Shown here: positions 35,152 through 43,158 of the stretch, in pieces
How positions within the stretch are numbered: the stretch's first letter is position 1
Layout: the number at the start of each line of letters is the position of its first letter
Assembly: GCA_037190805.1 (NCBI GenBank)
Contig: JBBCJR010000010.1
Coordinates: 1-64,000, forward strand
Direction: 5' to 3'
Source: JBBCJR01 sp037190805
GTDB lineage: Bacteria > Pseudomonadota > Alphaproteobacteria > Sphingomonadales > Sphingomonadaceae
Length of the DNA: 64,000 nt
Position numbers and translations under genes: made by a program
Notes under the pieces: model-generated
The model's input: the letters and a program-made list of their open reading frames with translations, nothing else
Database searches by the model: none
Told to the model about the DNA's origin: nothing

Positions 35152-35593
35152 CGATTTCCACAGCCGCGCCCAGGGGCAGCGTCGGCACACCGACCGCACT
35201 GCGCGCATGCCGGCCGGCATCCCCCAGCACGGCAACCATCAGGTCCGAAGCGCCGTTGGCGACCTTGGGCTGATCGGTGAAGCCGGCCGCGGAATTGACG
35301 AACACGCCCAGCTTCACGATCCGCTCGACCCGCTCCAGGCTGCCCAGCGCGGCCTGGGCCTGCGCAAGCACCATGACGCCGCAGCGCAAGGCGGCGAATT
35401 GTCCGCGCTCGACCCCGAGATCCTCGCCGAGTCGGCCGGTGATGAGGTCGCCCGCCTCGTCGAACGGCAGCTGGCCCGACACGTGCAGCAGCCCATTGAT
35501 TTCCACCGTCGGTACATAGGTCGCCACTGGTAGCGCCGGCTTGGGCAGCTTCAATCCCTGGGCCTTCAGCCGTTCCTCGATCGTCGTCGTCAT
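35123..35593 (-). CDS. RidA (YjgF/YER057c/UK114) family protein
   Basis: A 156-residue member of the RidA family, the enamine/imine deaminase group that protects PLP enzymes from 2-aminoacrylate. The long N-terminus (IEERLKAQGLKLP) and the GLLHVSGQLPFDEAGDLITG block mark the COG0251 subgroup with a longer length than archetypal RidA (about 128). The arginine in SAVGVPTLPLGAAVEIDAV of the archetype (xRxxV) is replaced: ARSAVGV keeps the Arg. ATG 35593 overlaps the HAD gene stop by 4 bp. Confidence 0.9.
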   Translation of the reverse strand: MTTTIEERLKAQGLKLPKPALPVATYVPTVEINGLLHVSGQLPFDEAGDLITGRLGEDLGVERGQFAALRCGVMVLAQAQAALGSLERVERIVKLGVFVNSAAGFTDQPKVANGASDLMVAVLGDAGRHARSAVGVPTLPLGAAVEIDAVIAVRPA

Positions 35594-36210
35594 TCCTGTT
35601 GTCCCCTGTCCAGACGGTCCAAAATCCATGGCAAGGCGAGCGCCCAGTCGTCGATGCGGGCATGGGCGGCCGCCGCTGCGCCAAACCGGCTGCTGATGGC
35701 CGGCTCAGCAATCATGTGAAGGCGGGATGCATCCGGCAAGTGCCGAGCCACCGAGGCATGATGCTGGGGCAAGTCATCGACGAACACGATCGCGCCCGCG
35801 TCCAGTTCGTTCGCGATACGCTTGGCAGCCGGGCCCTTCGGCCCCTGATTGGTCGCCACCCGATAGGGCATGGCATGGCCGGCAAGCTGCACGGTCCGGC
35901 GCGCACCGTGATGATCCGCCACGTTGGTGAGAATGACGATTTCGGCGACGGCCGCGATTCGCCCCAGCGCCTCGGCAGCGCCGGGAACGACCGGCTGACG
36001 ATGCATCTCGGTTGCAAAGAAGCCATCCAGCAAAGGCCAGATTTCCGCCTCGTCCATTGCCGCGCCGCACGGCCGCCGGAAGCAGTCGACGAACTCGCCC
36101 CGGTTGAAGTCGAAATCGACGCCCTGATCATCGGTCAACCAAGCCTGAAAGGGCGCCACCATGTGCAGCAGCACCTCGTCACAATCGCAGATGAGGAGCG
36201 GGCGGCTCAT
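35590..36210 (-). CDS. HAD-superfamily hydrolase
   Basis: A 206-residue HAD-type phosphatase-like protein. Motif I is CDCDEVLLH (nucleophile and acid Asp), motif II is ILTNVADHHGARR, and motif IV FVDDLPQHHASV supplies the metal-binding aspartates. The substrate is unknown. ATG at 36210 overlaps the DUF3572 stop by 4 bp and the stop overlaps the RidA start, so it is translated as part of a coupled five-gene string with RidA, GDPD and GNAT genes. Confidence 0.85.
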   Translation of the reverse strand: MSRPLLICDCDEVLLHMVAPFQAWLTDDQGVDFDFNRGEFVDCFRRPCGAAMDEAEIWPLLDGFFATEMHRQPVVPGAAEALGRIAAVAEIVILTNVADHHGARRTVQLAGHAMPYRVATNQGPKGPAAKRIANELDAGAIVFVDDLPQHHASVARHLPDASRLHMIAEPAISSRFGAAAAAHARIDDWALALPWILDRLDRGQQE

Positions 36211-36494
36211 TGACCGAGTACCTGGCGTGCAGCCATCAACCGGGCAGGCGGTTCACCGATCGCCGCCGCGCAGGCGATCAGGTCAGGCTCGTGATCGGCG
36301 AGGAAATTGAGCACCGCCACCTGGACCGAGGGACGCTCAATCCCGTCGCGCAGCGCCTCCACCTCAAGGCCGGTGAGCGACAGCAGACGCCTGGCCCGGT
36401 CCGAATCGGCCACAGCCCACCCGATCGCCCGCAGCGCGATCGTCGCGGCTTCGCTATTGCTGGTGACGGAAATGGTTGATTTTTCCCGGATCAT
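36207..36494 (-). CDS. DUF3572 family protein
   Basis: A 95-residue alphaproteobacterial protein of DUF3572. Typical features are AATIALRAIGWAVADSDRARRLLSLTGL split over the first half (IALRAIGWAVADSDRARR) and VLNFLADHEPDLIACAAAIG in the second. It is commonly found next to divK, as here, where the two are divergent and only 38 bp separate the starts. The function is unknown. ATG at 36494 begins with MIREKS; a later start cannot be excluded. Confidence 0.85.
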   Translation of the reverse strand: MIREKSTISVTSNSEAATIALRAIGWAVADSDRARRLLSLTGLEVEALRDGIERPSVQVAVLNFLADHEPDLIACAAAIGEPPARLMAARQVLGQ

Positions 36495-36532
36495 CTAGAT
36501 GCTTCGATCGCATAATAGTGGACGAACCGGTC

Positions 36533-36895
36533 ATGACGAAAGCCATCCTCGTCGTCGAGGACAATGAGCTTAACCTGAAATTGTTCTGCGACCTCCTGGC
36601 CGCTCATGGCTATGTTCCGCACGGCCTGCGCGACGGGCGGGAAGCGATCGAAACCGCGCGGCAGCTCAATCCGGCGCTGATCATCATGGACATTCAGCTG
36701 CCGCACGTCAGCGGCACTGATTTGATCCGGGCGGTGCGGGACGATCCAGCGCTGGCCACGACCCCCGTCATCGCCATCACCGCCTTCGCCTCCGCCGGCG
36801 ATGAGGAACGGATCCGGGCAGAAGGCGCGCATGATTATGTGACCAAGCCGATCTCGGTCGCCCGCTTCATCGAAACGGTGAAGCGGTTCGTCTAG
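36533..36895 (+). CDS. divK: Single-domain response regulator DivK
   Basis: A 120-residue receiver with no output domain. Acid pocket residues are E9/D10, the phospho-acceptor is D53 (PALIIMDIQLP), and the conserved Lys is K105 (YVTKPIS). The sequence and its position between DUF3572 and rpmG fit DivK, which in Caulobacter steers the DivJ/PleC/CckA-ChpT-CtrA phosphorelay and so links cell fate with the cell cycle. In many alphaproteobacteria pleD lies directly after divK; it is absent here. ATG at 36533 overlaps no other gene. Confidence 0.92.
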   Translation: MTKAILVVEDNELNLKLFCDLLAAHGYVPHGLRDGREAIETARQLNPALIIMDIQLPHVSGTDLIRAVRDDPALATTPVIAITAFASAGDEERIRAEGAHDYVTKPISVARFIETVKRFV

Positions 36896-36920
36896 ATCGC
36901 CGCGCCGGGCGCGCGGCGAT
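36896..36920. terminator. Bidirectional hairpin between divK and rpmG
   Basis: ATCGCCGCG (36896-36904) pairs perfectly with CGCGGCGAT (36912-36920), leaving a 7-base loop. It lies directly after the divK stop and just before the rpmG stop, in the correct place to end both convergent transcripts. A T-rich tract is weak on the plus side (CCTGCGG), so it is a hairpin-type or Rho-assisted terminator. Confidence 0.6.
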
Positions 36921-36927
36921 CCTGCGG

Positions 36928-37095
36928 TTACTTGATCTTGGCTTCCTTGAAATCCACGTGCTTGCGCGCGATCGGATCATATTTGCGGAAGCTGAGCTTT
37001 TCGGTCTGGGTGCGGGGATTCTTCTTGGTAACATAGAAGAAGCCGGTGTCAGCCGAGCTTACGAGCTTGATCTTGATGGTCGTCGGCTTGGCCAT
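36928..37095 (-). CDS. rpmG: 50S ribosomal protein L33
   Basis: A 55-residue L33 of the cysteine-free type: MAKPTTIKIKLVSSADTGFF followed by YVTKKNPRTQTEKL and the basic C-terminus FKEAKIK. It has no CxxC zinc motifs. ATG at 37095 is the family start; the frame stays open upstream but that part has no similarity. The location next to divK is conserved in alphaproteobacteria. It is likely to be transcribed on its own from the 190-bp gap to the next gene. Confidence 0.97.
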   Translation of the reverse strand: MAKPTTIKIKLVSSADTGFFYVTKKNPRTQTEKLSFRKYDPIARKHVDFKEAKIK

Positions 37096-37285
37096 GGCCC
37101 TGCCCTTCCTGAAAGCCTTGAAATCGGAAAAGCGAAAGAGCGGCGTTGCCGCCGCTCCGTCACACGCCGCTCCAATGCTCGACACAGGCGCCAGAGTCAA
37201 GGTTGCCGCCCGTCATCAAAGCGCCCTGCGCGCTTAACTCCACCGTAATCCGGTCGTGTCATGATAAAAGATATGGAAGGGGAGC

Positions 37286-37627
37286 GTGAGGCGGGTCATG
37301 GACATCGTCATCAACCGCGATCAGCGCGAGGAAATCGGCGATGATCTGCATCTGCGGATTCAGGAGATCGAGCTGGATCTGCGCCGGCTTGGCAGGCTTC
37401 AGCTTCTGGGCCGCATCCATTCGCTGAAGGGAATCGCGCGAACCTATGGCTTCGGCGTCCTGGCGGAGCTTTGCTACGGCTTGGAGATGGCGCTGGCCGA
37501 TGAACCCGGCAACGCCATTGTCGGCGCCTATCTGGACCGGATGGCCGATGCCGTCACCTGCGATCACGACGATCCGCATAGCGCCGGTACCATGCTCGCC
37601 AGCGTCGGAGTGCGTTTCGTCGGCTAA
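37286..37627 (+). CDS. Small HPt-like (histidine phosphotransfer) protein
   Basis: A 113-residue, mostly helical protein. Residues 43-60 read RIHSLKGIARTYGFGVLA, which matches the HPt signature (H-x-L-K-G-x-A-x-x-x-G) with H45 as candidate phospho-acceptor; an ALLE-type helix follows (LCYGLEMAL). No kinase or receiver domain is present. GTG 37286 with GGAAGGGGAG upstream is the likely start; ATG 37298 is an alternative. Its position near divK suggests a phosphorelay role, but partners are unknown. It could also be a helical protein that only resembles HPt. Confidence 0.6.
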   Translation: MRRVMDIVINRDQREEIGDDLHLRIQEIELDLRRLGRLQLLGRIHSLKGIARTYGFGVLAELCYGLEMALADEPGNAIVGAYLDRMADAVTCDHDDPHSAGTMLASVGVRFVG

Positions 37628-37693
37628 GGCCGGCTTCCACTTTTCTGGTCGTCGTCCCTCGGCATTTCAGAGGGTCGACTTTCCCGGCAGCCT

Positions 37694-38584
37694 CTAGAAG
37701 GCTTCTCCCGACAATCTCTGGCAGAGCATGTCGAGCTGATCGAGGCTGGAATAGTTCACTGTCACGCTGCCGCCGCCGCCATCATGACGAATAGCGACCT
37801 TGAGACCCAGCGAATCGGACAGTTGCCGTTCCAGCGCGGCCAGGTCGGCATCGATCGGCGCGCGTGTCAGCGATGCGCGTGCCCCGGCTGGCTTCCTGGC
37901 CGCCCTGGCCAGGGCCTCGGTCTGGCGAACGGAGAGTCCACGGGCGATCACCGTTTCCGCCAGCGCCATCGGATCGGCGGCCGTGATCAGCGCCCGCGCA
38001 TGACCCATTGACAGCCGGCCAGCGGCGACATGATCGCGCACCGATTGCGGCAGGTCCAGCAATCGCAGCAGATTGGCGACGTGGCTGCGCGACTTGCCCA
38101 CCAGACGGGCCAGCGCTTCCTGGCTATGGCCGAACTCGTCGATCAGCCGCCGATAGCCATCCGCCTCCTCGATCGCGTCCAGATCGGCGCGCTGAATATT
38201 CTCAACGAGCGCGATCTCGAAGGCCTGGGTGTCATCAAGCTCCCGAACCAGAGCCGGAATTTCATGCCGCCCGGCTGCTTGCGACGCCCGCCAGCGCCGC
38301 TCACCGGCGACGATCTCGTAACGCCCCGCCCCGATGGGACGAATCAGGATCGGCTGCAAGACACCGCGCGCACGGATGGACTCCGTCAGCTCCGCCAGTG
38401 CCTCGTTGTCGAAATGGCGACGCGGCTGACGCGGATTGGCAACGATCGCGGCGATAGCGATTGTCTGGACCCCGCCCCGTTCGCCGGGGGTCCCGGCAAC
38501 GCTGTCGCCCAACAGGGAAGACAATCCCCGCCCCAATGCTGACGGCCGCCGCGACTTCTCACTTTGTTCAATATTATCAGACAT
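37694..38584 (-). CDS. parB: Chromosome-partitioning protein ParB
   Basis: A 296-residue CTP-dependent DNA clamp that loads at parS near the origin. The N-terminus LGRGLSSLLGD is the ParA-interacting segment. The CTPase/ParB-N domain contains NPRQPRRHFDNEALAELTESI and GERRWRASQAAG. The HTH region has LARLVGKSRSHVANLLRLLDLP and LSMGHARALI. The C-terminal dimerisation domain follows. The stop of parA abuts its ATG at 38584. Two parS sites are found 2-4 kb away in rsmG and by mnmG. Confidence 0.97.
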   Translation of the reverse strand: MSDNIEQSEKSRRPSALGRGLSSLLGDSVAGTPGERGGVQTIAIAAIVANPRQPRRHFDNEALAELTESIRARGVLQPILIRPIGAGRYEIVAGERRWRASQAAGRHEIPALVRELDDTQAFEIALVENIQRADLDAIEEADGYRRLIDEFGHSQEALARLVGKSRSHVANLLRLLDLPQSVRDHVAAGRLSMGHARALITAADPMALAETVIARGLSVRQTEALARAARKPAGARASLTRAPIDADLAALERQLSDSLGLKVAIRHDGGGGSVTVNYSSLDQLDMLCQRLSGEAF

Positions 38585-39367
38585 TTATGCTGCCCGCGCT
38601 GAAGGACGGAGGCGACCGATCAGTTCCCGGGCCAAAGCCATATAGGCGTCCGAGCCGGCGCAGCGATGATCATAGATCAGGGCCGGAACGCCATGGCTCG
38701 GCGCTTCCGACAAACGAACATTGCGTGGCACCACGGTGTCGAACACGACATTGCCCAGCACGGCGCGAACATCCTGCGCGACCTGTTCTGACAGGCGGTT
38801 GCGGCGATCATACATGGTCAGCGCGACACCCAGGACGGTAAGGTCGGGATTGAAGCGCGCCCGAACCCGTTCGATCGTCGTCAGCAGCTGACTTAGTCCT
38901 TCCAGGGCAAAGAATTCGCACTGCAGGGGAACGAGAATGGTGTCGGCAGCCACCAGGGCATTCACCGTCAGCAAGCCAAGGGACGGCGGGCAATCGATCA
39001 GCACCACGTCATAGCCAGCACCAGCAGGACTGGCGAGCGCGCTGGCCAATCTGTGGGCGCGATCCTCCACGTCCACCAACTCAATCTCGGCGCCTGACAG
39101 GTCGACGGTGGCGGGAACGATATGCAGCCGGGGCAGCTTGGTCTTCACCACCACATCGGCAAGGGATGCGGCGCCCGTCACCAGGTGATAGCTGGAGCGC
39201 TGACGCTGACTCTGGTCAATGCCCAGACCGGTGGACGCGTTACCCTGCGGATCGAAATCGACCAACAGCACCGACATCCCAACAGCGGACAGGGCCGTGG
39301 CGAGATTGATCGCCGACGTCGTCTTGCCGACCCCACCCTTCTGATTGGCGATGGCGATGCGCGTCAC
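38585..39367 (-). CDS. parA: Chromosome-partitioning ATPase ParA
   Basis: A 260-residue deviant-Walker ATPase. The N-terminus RIAIANQKGGVGKTTSAINL has the KGGVGKT motif, then LLVDFDPQGNASTGLG (Walker A') and VLIDCPPSLGLLTVNAL. It moves ParB-parS complexes along the nucleoid. GTG at 39367 overlaps the rsmG stop. The operon order mnmE-mnmG-rsmG-parA-parB is typical of origins in alphaproteobacteria and many other bacteria. Confidence 0.97.
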   Translation of the reverse strand: MTRIAIANQKGGVGKTTSAINLATALSAVGMSVLLVDFDPQGNASTGLGIDQSQRQRSSYHLVTGAASLADVVVKTKLPRLHIVPATVDLSGAEIELVDVEDRAHRLASALASPAGAGYDVVLIDCPPSLGLLTVNALVAADTILVPLQCEFFALEGLSQLLTTIERVRARFNPDLTVLGVALTMYDRRNRLSEQVAQDVRAVLGNVVFDTVVPRNVRLSEAPSHGVPALIYDHRCAGSDAYMALARELIGRLRPSARAA

Positions 39368-40005
39368 GCTCGATTCCTTCCCCGTCGCCGTTCGACCTGC
39401 CAGGCTAGGACGATCCGCGCATCGGCATCGGTGCGGCTGGGCTTCAGCGCATGGCCGAAACGATAATCTCGCCGCGCGTCCGCCAACTCACCCTCGACCG
39501 AGCGCCCCTTGGGTAGAACCCATAAGGAATGGGATGCCTGAAACCGATGCCCCCAGTCAAACAATTGCGGCAAGGAGGCCAGAGCACGGGCGGAGATGAT
39601 ATCGAAAGCTCGATCCGGCATCTCCTCTATTCGGCGATTGTCTATCGCTACCCGATGGCCCAGACCGAGCTCCTCCACCACCGCGCCAAGAAACGCGCAT
39701 TTCTTGGCGCGCGATTCGACCAATGTCACGGTCATCTCGGGCACCGCCACAGCCACAACGAGACCCGGAAAACCGGCGCCAGATCCGAGGTCGATCCATT
39801 GACGCGCGGTGGCAGGAACATAGTCCAGCAACTGCAGCGAATCGTCGATATGCCGTGTCCACGCGGCGGCCAGAGTAGACGGGCTGACCAGATTCATTCG
39901 CGTCTGCCAGTCCTCAAGCAGGCGAACATAGGCTTCCAGTTGCTTTGCTGTTTCACGTGAAACAGTCTGGCCTCTCAGCCGGAGGTCAGGCCGCACGGCG
40001 CACAT
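39364..40005 (-). CDS. rsmG: 16S rRNA (guanine-527 N7) methyltransferase RsmG
   Basis: A 213-residue methyltransferase. The SAM-binding motif is DLGSGAGFPGLVVAVAVPE, and KCAFL, FDIISARALASLPQL and VLPKGRS are the usual family blocks. Near the N-terminus the residues QTVSRETAKQL are encoded by a perfect parS site, as seen in other alphaproteobacteria where VSRET is conserved here. ATG at 40005 overlaps the mnmG stop by 20 bp. Loss of RsmG can give low-level streptomycin resistance in other bacteria. Confidence 0.95.
   Translation of the reverse strand: MCAVRPDLRLRGQTVSRETAKQLEAYVRLLEDWQTRMNLVSPSTLAAAWTRHIDDSLQLLDYVPATARQWIDLGSGAGFPGLVVAVAVPEMTVTLVESRAKKCAFLGAVVEELGLGHRVAIDNRRIEEMPDRAFDIISARALASLPQLFDWGHRFQASHSLWVLPKGRSVEGELADARRDYRFGHALKPSRTDADARIVLAWQVERRRGRNRA
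39949..39964. other. parS centromere site (perfect consensus), inside rsmG
   Basis: TGTTTCACGTGAAACA is a perfect 16-bp palindrome identical to the bacterial parS consensus. It is located in the first 20 codons of rsmG, about 1.4 kb upstream of parB. ParB would nucleate here, and CTP-dependent spreading follows. It is about 9.4 kb from the putative oriC. Confidence 0.93.
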
Positions 40006-41830
40006 GACTCAGCAATATGGCCAGGGCGGCGGGCGTAACCCCCGGTATGCGCGCAGCCTGGCCAATATTACGAGGCTGGGCCGTAGCGAGTCGCTCGATC
40101 ATTTCCTTCGACAGTCCGGGAATTGAAGCAAAATCGATATCATCACGGAGCTCCAGTTGCCCCTGCTGGCGCAGATCAGCGACATCGCGTTCCTGGCGCG
40201 CGATGTAGGCCGCATAAGTCGCATCGCTTTCAATTTCTCCGCGCACGCCATCATCGAGCGCCCCGAGCTCGGGAATCACGACGGCAAGCCTCTCCAGCGT
40301 CACACCCGGAAATCGCAGCCATTCGAACAGCGTCAGCTTCTGGCCATCGGGACGAACCGGAACGCCGCGATTCGCCAGGTCGGATGCGCTGACGGAGCGA
40401 TCAAGCAGAGCCAATATGTGATCCCGCCGGTCCCGCCGCTCCGCAAAGGCGGCTGCCCGTTCCGGCCCCACCAGGCCGATCTCTTCACCCGATGCGGTCA
40501 GGCGAAGATCCGCATTGTCGGCGCGAAGGCGGAGCCGGAATTCTGCGCGAGAGGTAAACATTCGATAGGGTTCCGTCACACCCTGGGTAACCAGATCGTC
40601 GATCATCACCCCGATATAGGCGTCCGCCCGATCCAGAATGAACGGCGCCCGGCCCTGAACCCGAAGAGCTGCGTTTGCACCGGCGATGAGCCCCTGCGCC
40701 CCGGCTTCTTCATATCCGGTGGTGCCGTTAATCTGACCGGCCAAGTACAATCCCGAAACGCCCCGCACCGCTAGGCCCGCGTCGAGTTGGCGGGGATCGA
40801 CATGGTCATATTCGACGGCATAGCCAGGCTGCGCAATCTCGGCCCGCTCCAATCCCGGTATGCTGCGGACGAAGGCGGTCTGAATATCCTGTGGCAACGA
40901 GGTCGAGATGCCGTTGGGATAGATCAAACCGTTATCCAGTCCTTCCGGTTCCAGAAAGATCTGATGCCCGTCGCGGTCTCCGAATCGGACCACCTTGTCC
41001 TCAATAGAGGGGCAATATCGAGGGCCGCGGCCGCTGATCGCGCCCGAGTAGACAGGCGAGCGGTCCAGCGCCTCCCGAATCAAAGCGTGGGTCCGGTCGG
41101 TTGTCCGCGTAATCGCGCAAGCGATCTGCGGCGCTGCCACGCGCTTGGTCATCGATGACAGAAACGCCGGATCCCGATCGCCCGGCTGCCAGTCCAGCCG
41201 ACTCCAGCCGATGCTATGTGCAGCCAGACGGGGGGGCGTCCCGGTTTTCAGACGCGTCATTCGCAGTCCGAGCTGCTCCAGCGATGCCGTGAGACCGTGA
41301 GCGGCGGCGGCGCCCATTCTTCCGCCCGGAAGCTGCTGCTGCCCCACATGCAGAACACCACCGAGAAAAGTGCCAGTGGTCAGGACAACCGCATCAGCGT
41401 GATATGTCCGGCCGTCAACCAGCCGCACGCCGCCAACACGCCCCCCATCCACAACAAGGGCATCGACGCCCCCTTCGATGACTGACAAACGGGGGATCGC
41501 TCCAATACGCCGTTGGATCGCGGCACGGTAACGAAGCCGATCCGCCTGCACCCGCGGCCCTTGAACGGCAGGGCCCTTGCGGCGATTCAATAGCCGGTAA
41601 TGGATCGCCGCCTCGTCGGCAGCACCGCCCATCAGCCCGTCCAGCGCATCGATCTCGCGGATCAAATGCCCTTTTCCGAGGCCGCCAAAGGCCGGATTAC
41701 ACGACATAGTGCCCAAATCGGCGGAGCGGAAAGTCAACAAAGCAGTCGACGCGCCGAGCCGCGCAGCAGCGGCAGCCGCTTCACAGCCGGCATGGCCGCC
41801 GCCGATCACGATCACATCGAAGTGACTCAT
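39986..41830 (-). CDS. mnmG: tRNA uridine-5-carboxymethylaminomethyl modification enzyme MnmG (GidA)
   Basis: A 614-residue FAD protein that together with MnmE modifies wobble U34. Motifs are DVIVIGGGHAGCEAAAAAAR (FAD), MSCNPAFGGLGKGHL, GPRYCPSIEDKVVRF and EEAGAQGLIAGANAAL; the C-terminal helical domain has PQDIQTAFVRSIPGLE. ATG 41830 directly precedes SHFDVIVIGGG; the longer frame to 41860 runs into the near-parS site and is unlikely. It is followed by rsmG (overlapping) and preceded by mnmE. Confidence 0.96.
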   Translation of the reverse strand: MSHFDVIVIGGGHAGCEAAAAAARLGASTALLTFRSADLGTMSCNPAFGGLGKGHLIREIDALDGLMGGAADEAAIHYRLLNRRKGPAVQGPRVQADRLRYRAAIQRRIGAIPRLSVIEGGVDALVVDGGRVGGVRLVDGRTYHADAVVLTTGTFLGGVLHVGQQQLPGGRMGAAAAHGLTASLEQLGLRMTRLKTGTPPRLAAHSIGWSRLDWQPGDRDPAFLSSMTKRVAAPQIACAITRTTDRTHALIREALDRSPVYSGAISGRGPRYCPSIEDKVVRFGDRDGHQIFLEPEGLDNGLIYPNGISTSLPQDIQTAFVRSIPGLERAEIAQPGYAVEYDHVDPRQLDAGLAVRGVSGLYLAGQINGTTGYEEAGAQGLIAGANAALRVQGRAPFILDRADAYIGVMIDDLVTQGVTEPYRMFTSRAEFRLRLRADNADLRLTASGEEIGLVGPERAAAFAERRDRRDHILALLDRSVSASDLANRGVPVRPDGQKLTLFEWLRFPGVTLERLAVVIPELGALDDGVRGEIESDATYAAYIARQERDVADLRQQGQLELRDDIDFASIPGLSKEMIERLATAQPRNIGQAARIPGVTPAALAILLSHVRRAA

Positions 41831-41839
41831 CACCGATCC

Positions 41840-41855
41840 CGTTCCACGTGAAACA
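41840..41855. other. Second parS-like site between mnmG and mnmE
   Basis: CGTTCCACGTGAAACA differs from the parS consensus at two of 16 positions (first base and the fifth base). It lies 10 bp upstream of the mnmG start, and its last bases abut the mnmE stop region. Several parS copies near the origin, some imperfect, are usual in bacteria; the location within the mnmE-parB block supports function. Confidence 0.7.
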
Positions 41856-41856
41856 A

Positions 41857-43158
41857 TCATTTCCCGATGCAGAACCGCCCGAAGAGGACGTCGAGCATCG
41901 CTTCCACATCGACCTGGCCAGTGAGCCGCCCGATGGCGTGAAGGGCCTCGCGAAGCTCGTCGGCGACAAGCTCGCTTTCGTCGATCCCCTCAATCCGGTC
42001 GAGCGCTTCAGCCGCAGCTGCTACGGCATCCACCTGCCGCGCATTGGCGAGCCCCACTGCCCCCGTGTCGATAAGCCCGCGCCCGATGTCATGCAAGCGA
42101 CGCAGCAACGTGTTGCATCCTTCGCCCGTCACCGAAGATACGGCCAAGCGATCAGGCTCCGAAACCAATTCTCCCAGATCCGCCTTGGCAGCCACGGCAA
42201 CAACATGAGGACCATAGGTCATCGCGGCGCCCGGGAAGGCGATCACGATATCCGCCGCGGCGGCCGCCGCGCGCGTGCGGCGCACACCCTCGGCCTCGAT
42301 CGGATCCGCAGTATCCCGGTCGCCTGCCATATCGAGCAACAGGAACGGCAACCCTTCGATTGTCAGCGGCACTTCGATAATATCTCGCGTCGTGCCTGGA
42401 ATATCGGTGACGATCGCTACCGCACGGCCAGATAAGTAATTGACAAGGCTTGATTTACCAACATTTGGTGGACCAAGAAACGCCACCCGGACGCCTTCGC
42501 GGAGACGATCGGTTCTTGGTCCATAAAGCAATGTTCGCATGTCGTCGGCGACCGCGGCTGCACGCGCCCACACACGCCCGACATCCAGCGCGGATATATC
42601 GGCTTCGTCCGAGAAATCGAGATCAGCCTCTACCTCCGCCGACAGGGTGAGCAACGCCTCGCGCCAACGGGCCGCGCGGGCGCTGATGCTTCCTTCAGCA
42701 TGATCGAGCGCGCGCATCCGCTCGACCTCTGTCTCTGCCGACAGCAGGTCTGCGAGCCCTTCGACCTGCGTCAGATCAAGGACGTTATTGTCGAATGCAC
42801 GGCGGGTGAAAGCGCCAGGTCCGGCAGGCGCCAATCCCGGCAGCCGACCAAGTGCACCCAGGACCGCATCGACGGTCGCCCGCCCCCCATGGAGGTGGAG
42901 TTCGGCGACGTTTTCGCCGGTCGGCGAACCCGGCCCCGGCAACAACAGAACCAGCGCGCGATCGAGAAGGCCGCCCGACTCCGGATCATGCAAGGCCCTG
43001 AGGGCCGCACGGCGTGGCGGCGGCAACGCGCCGTCACTGAGCGCGGCCGCCGCCTGGATCGCCAACGGGCCGGAGATGCGCACGACCGCGATCGCGGCCG
43101 GAGGCCGACCGCTGGCCACCGCGAACAGGGTCGAACGGTCCGAATCAGGGCTTGGCAG
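41857..43158 (-). CDS. mnmE: tRNA modification GTPase MnmE (TrmE), probable CTG start
   Basis: A 433-residue GTPase acting with MnmG on U34. The N-terminal formyl-THF-binding domain contains STLFAVASGRPPAAIAVVRI. The G domain has GPPNVGKSSLVNYLSG (about 229), DIPGTTRDIIEVPL and LLLDMAGDRDTADPIE, where the G3 motif reads D-M-A-G rather than D-T-A-G. The C-terminal catalytic FCIGK motif is present. No ATG is available: GTG 43119 would remove the first conserved strand. CTG 43158, with GAGGAG about 6-8 bases upstream, keeps it, so I favour CTG. Confidence 0.93.
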   Translation of the reverse strand: MPSPDSDRSTLFAVASGRPPAAIAVVRISGPLAIQAAAALSDGALPPPRRAALRALHDPESGGLLDRALVLLLPGPGSPTGENVAELHLHGGRATVDAVLGALGRLPGLAPAGPGAFTRRAFDNNVLDLTQVEGLADLLSAETEVERMRALDHAEGSISARAARWREALLTLSAEVEADLDFSDEADISALDVGRVWARAAAVADDMRTLLYGPRTDRLREGVRVAFLGPPNVGKSSLVNYLSGRAVAIVTDIPGTTRDIIEVPLTIEGLPFLLLDMAGDRDTADPIEAEGVRRTRAAAAAADIVIAFPGAAMTYGPHVVAVAAKADLGELVSEPDRLAVSSVTGEGCNTLLRRLHDIGRGLIDTGAVGLANARQVDAVAAAAEALDRIEGIDESELVADELREALHAIGRLTGQVDVEAMLDVLFGRFCIGK

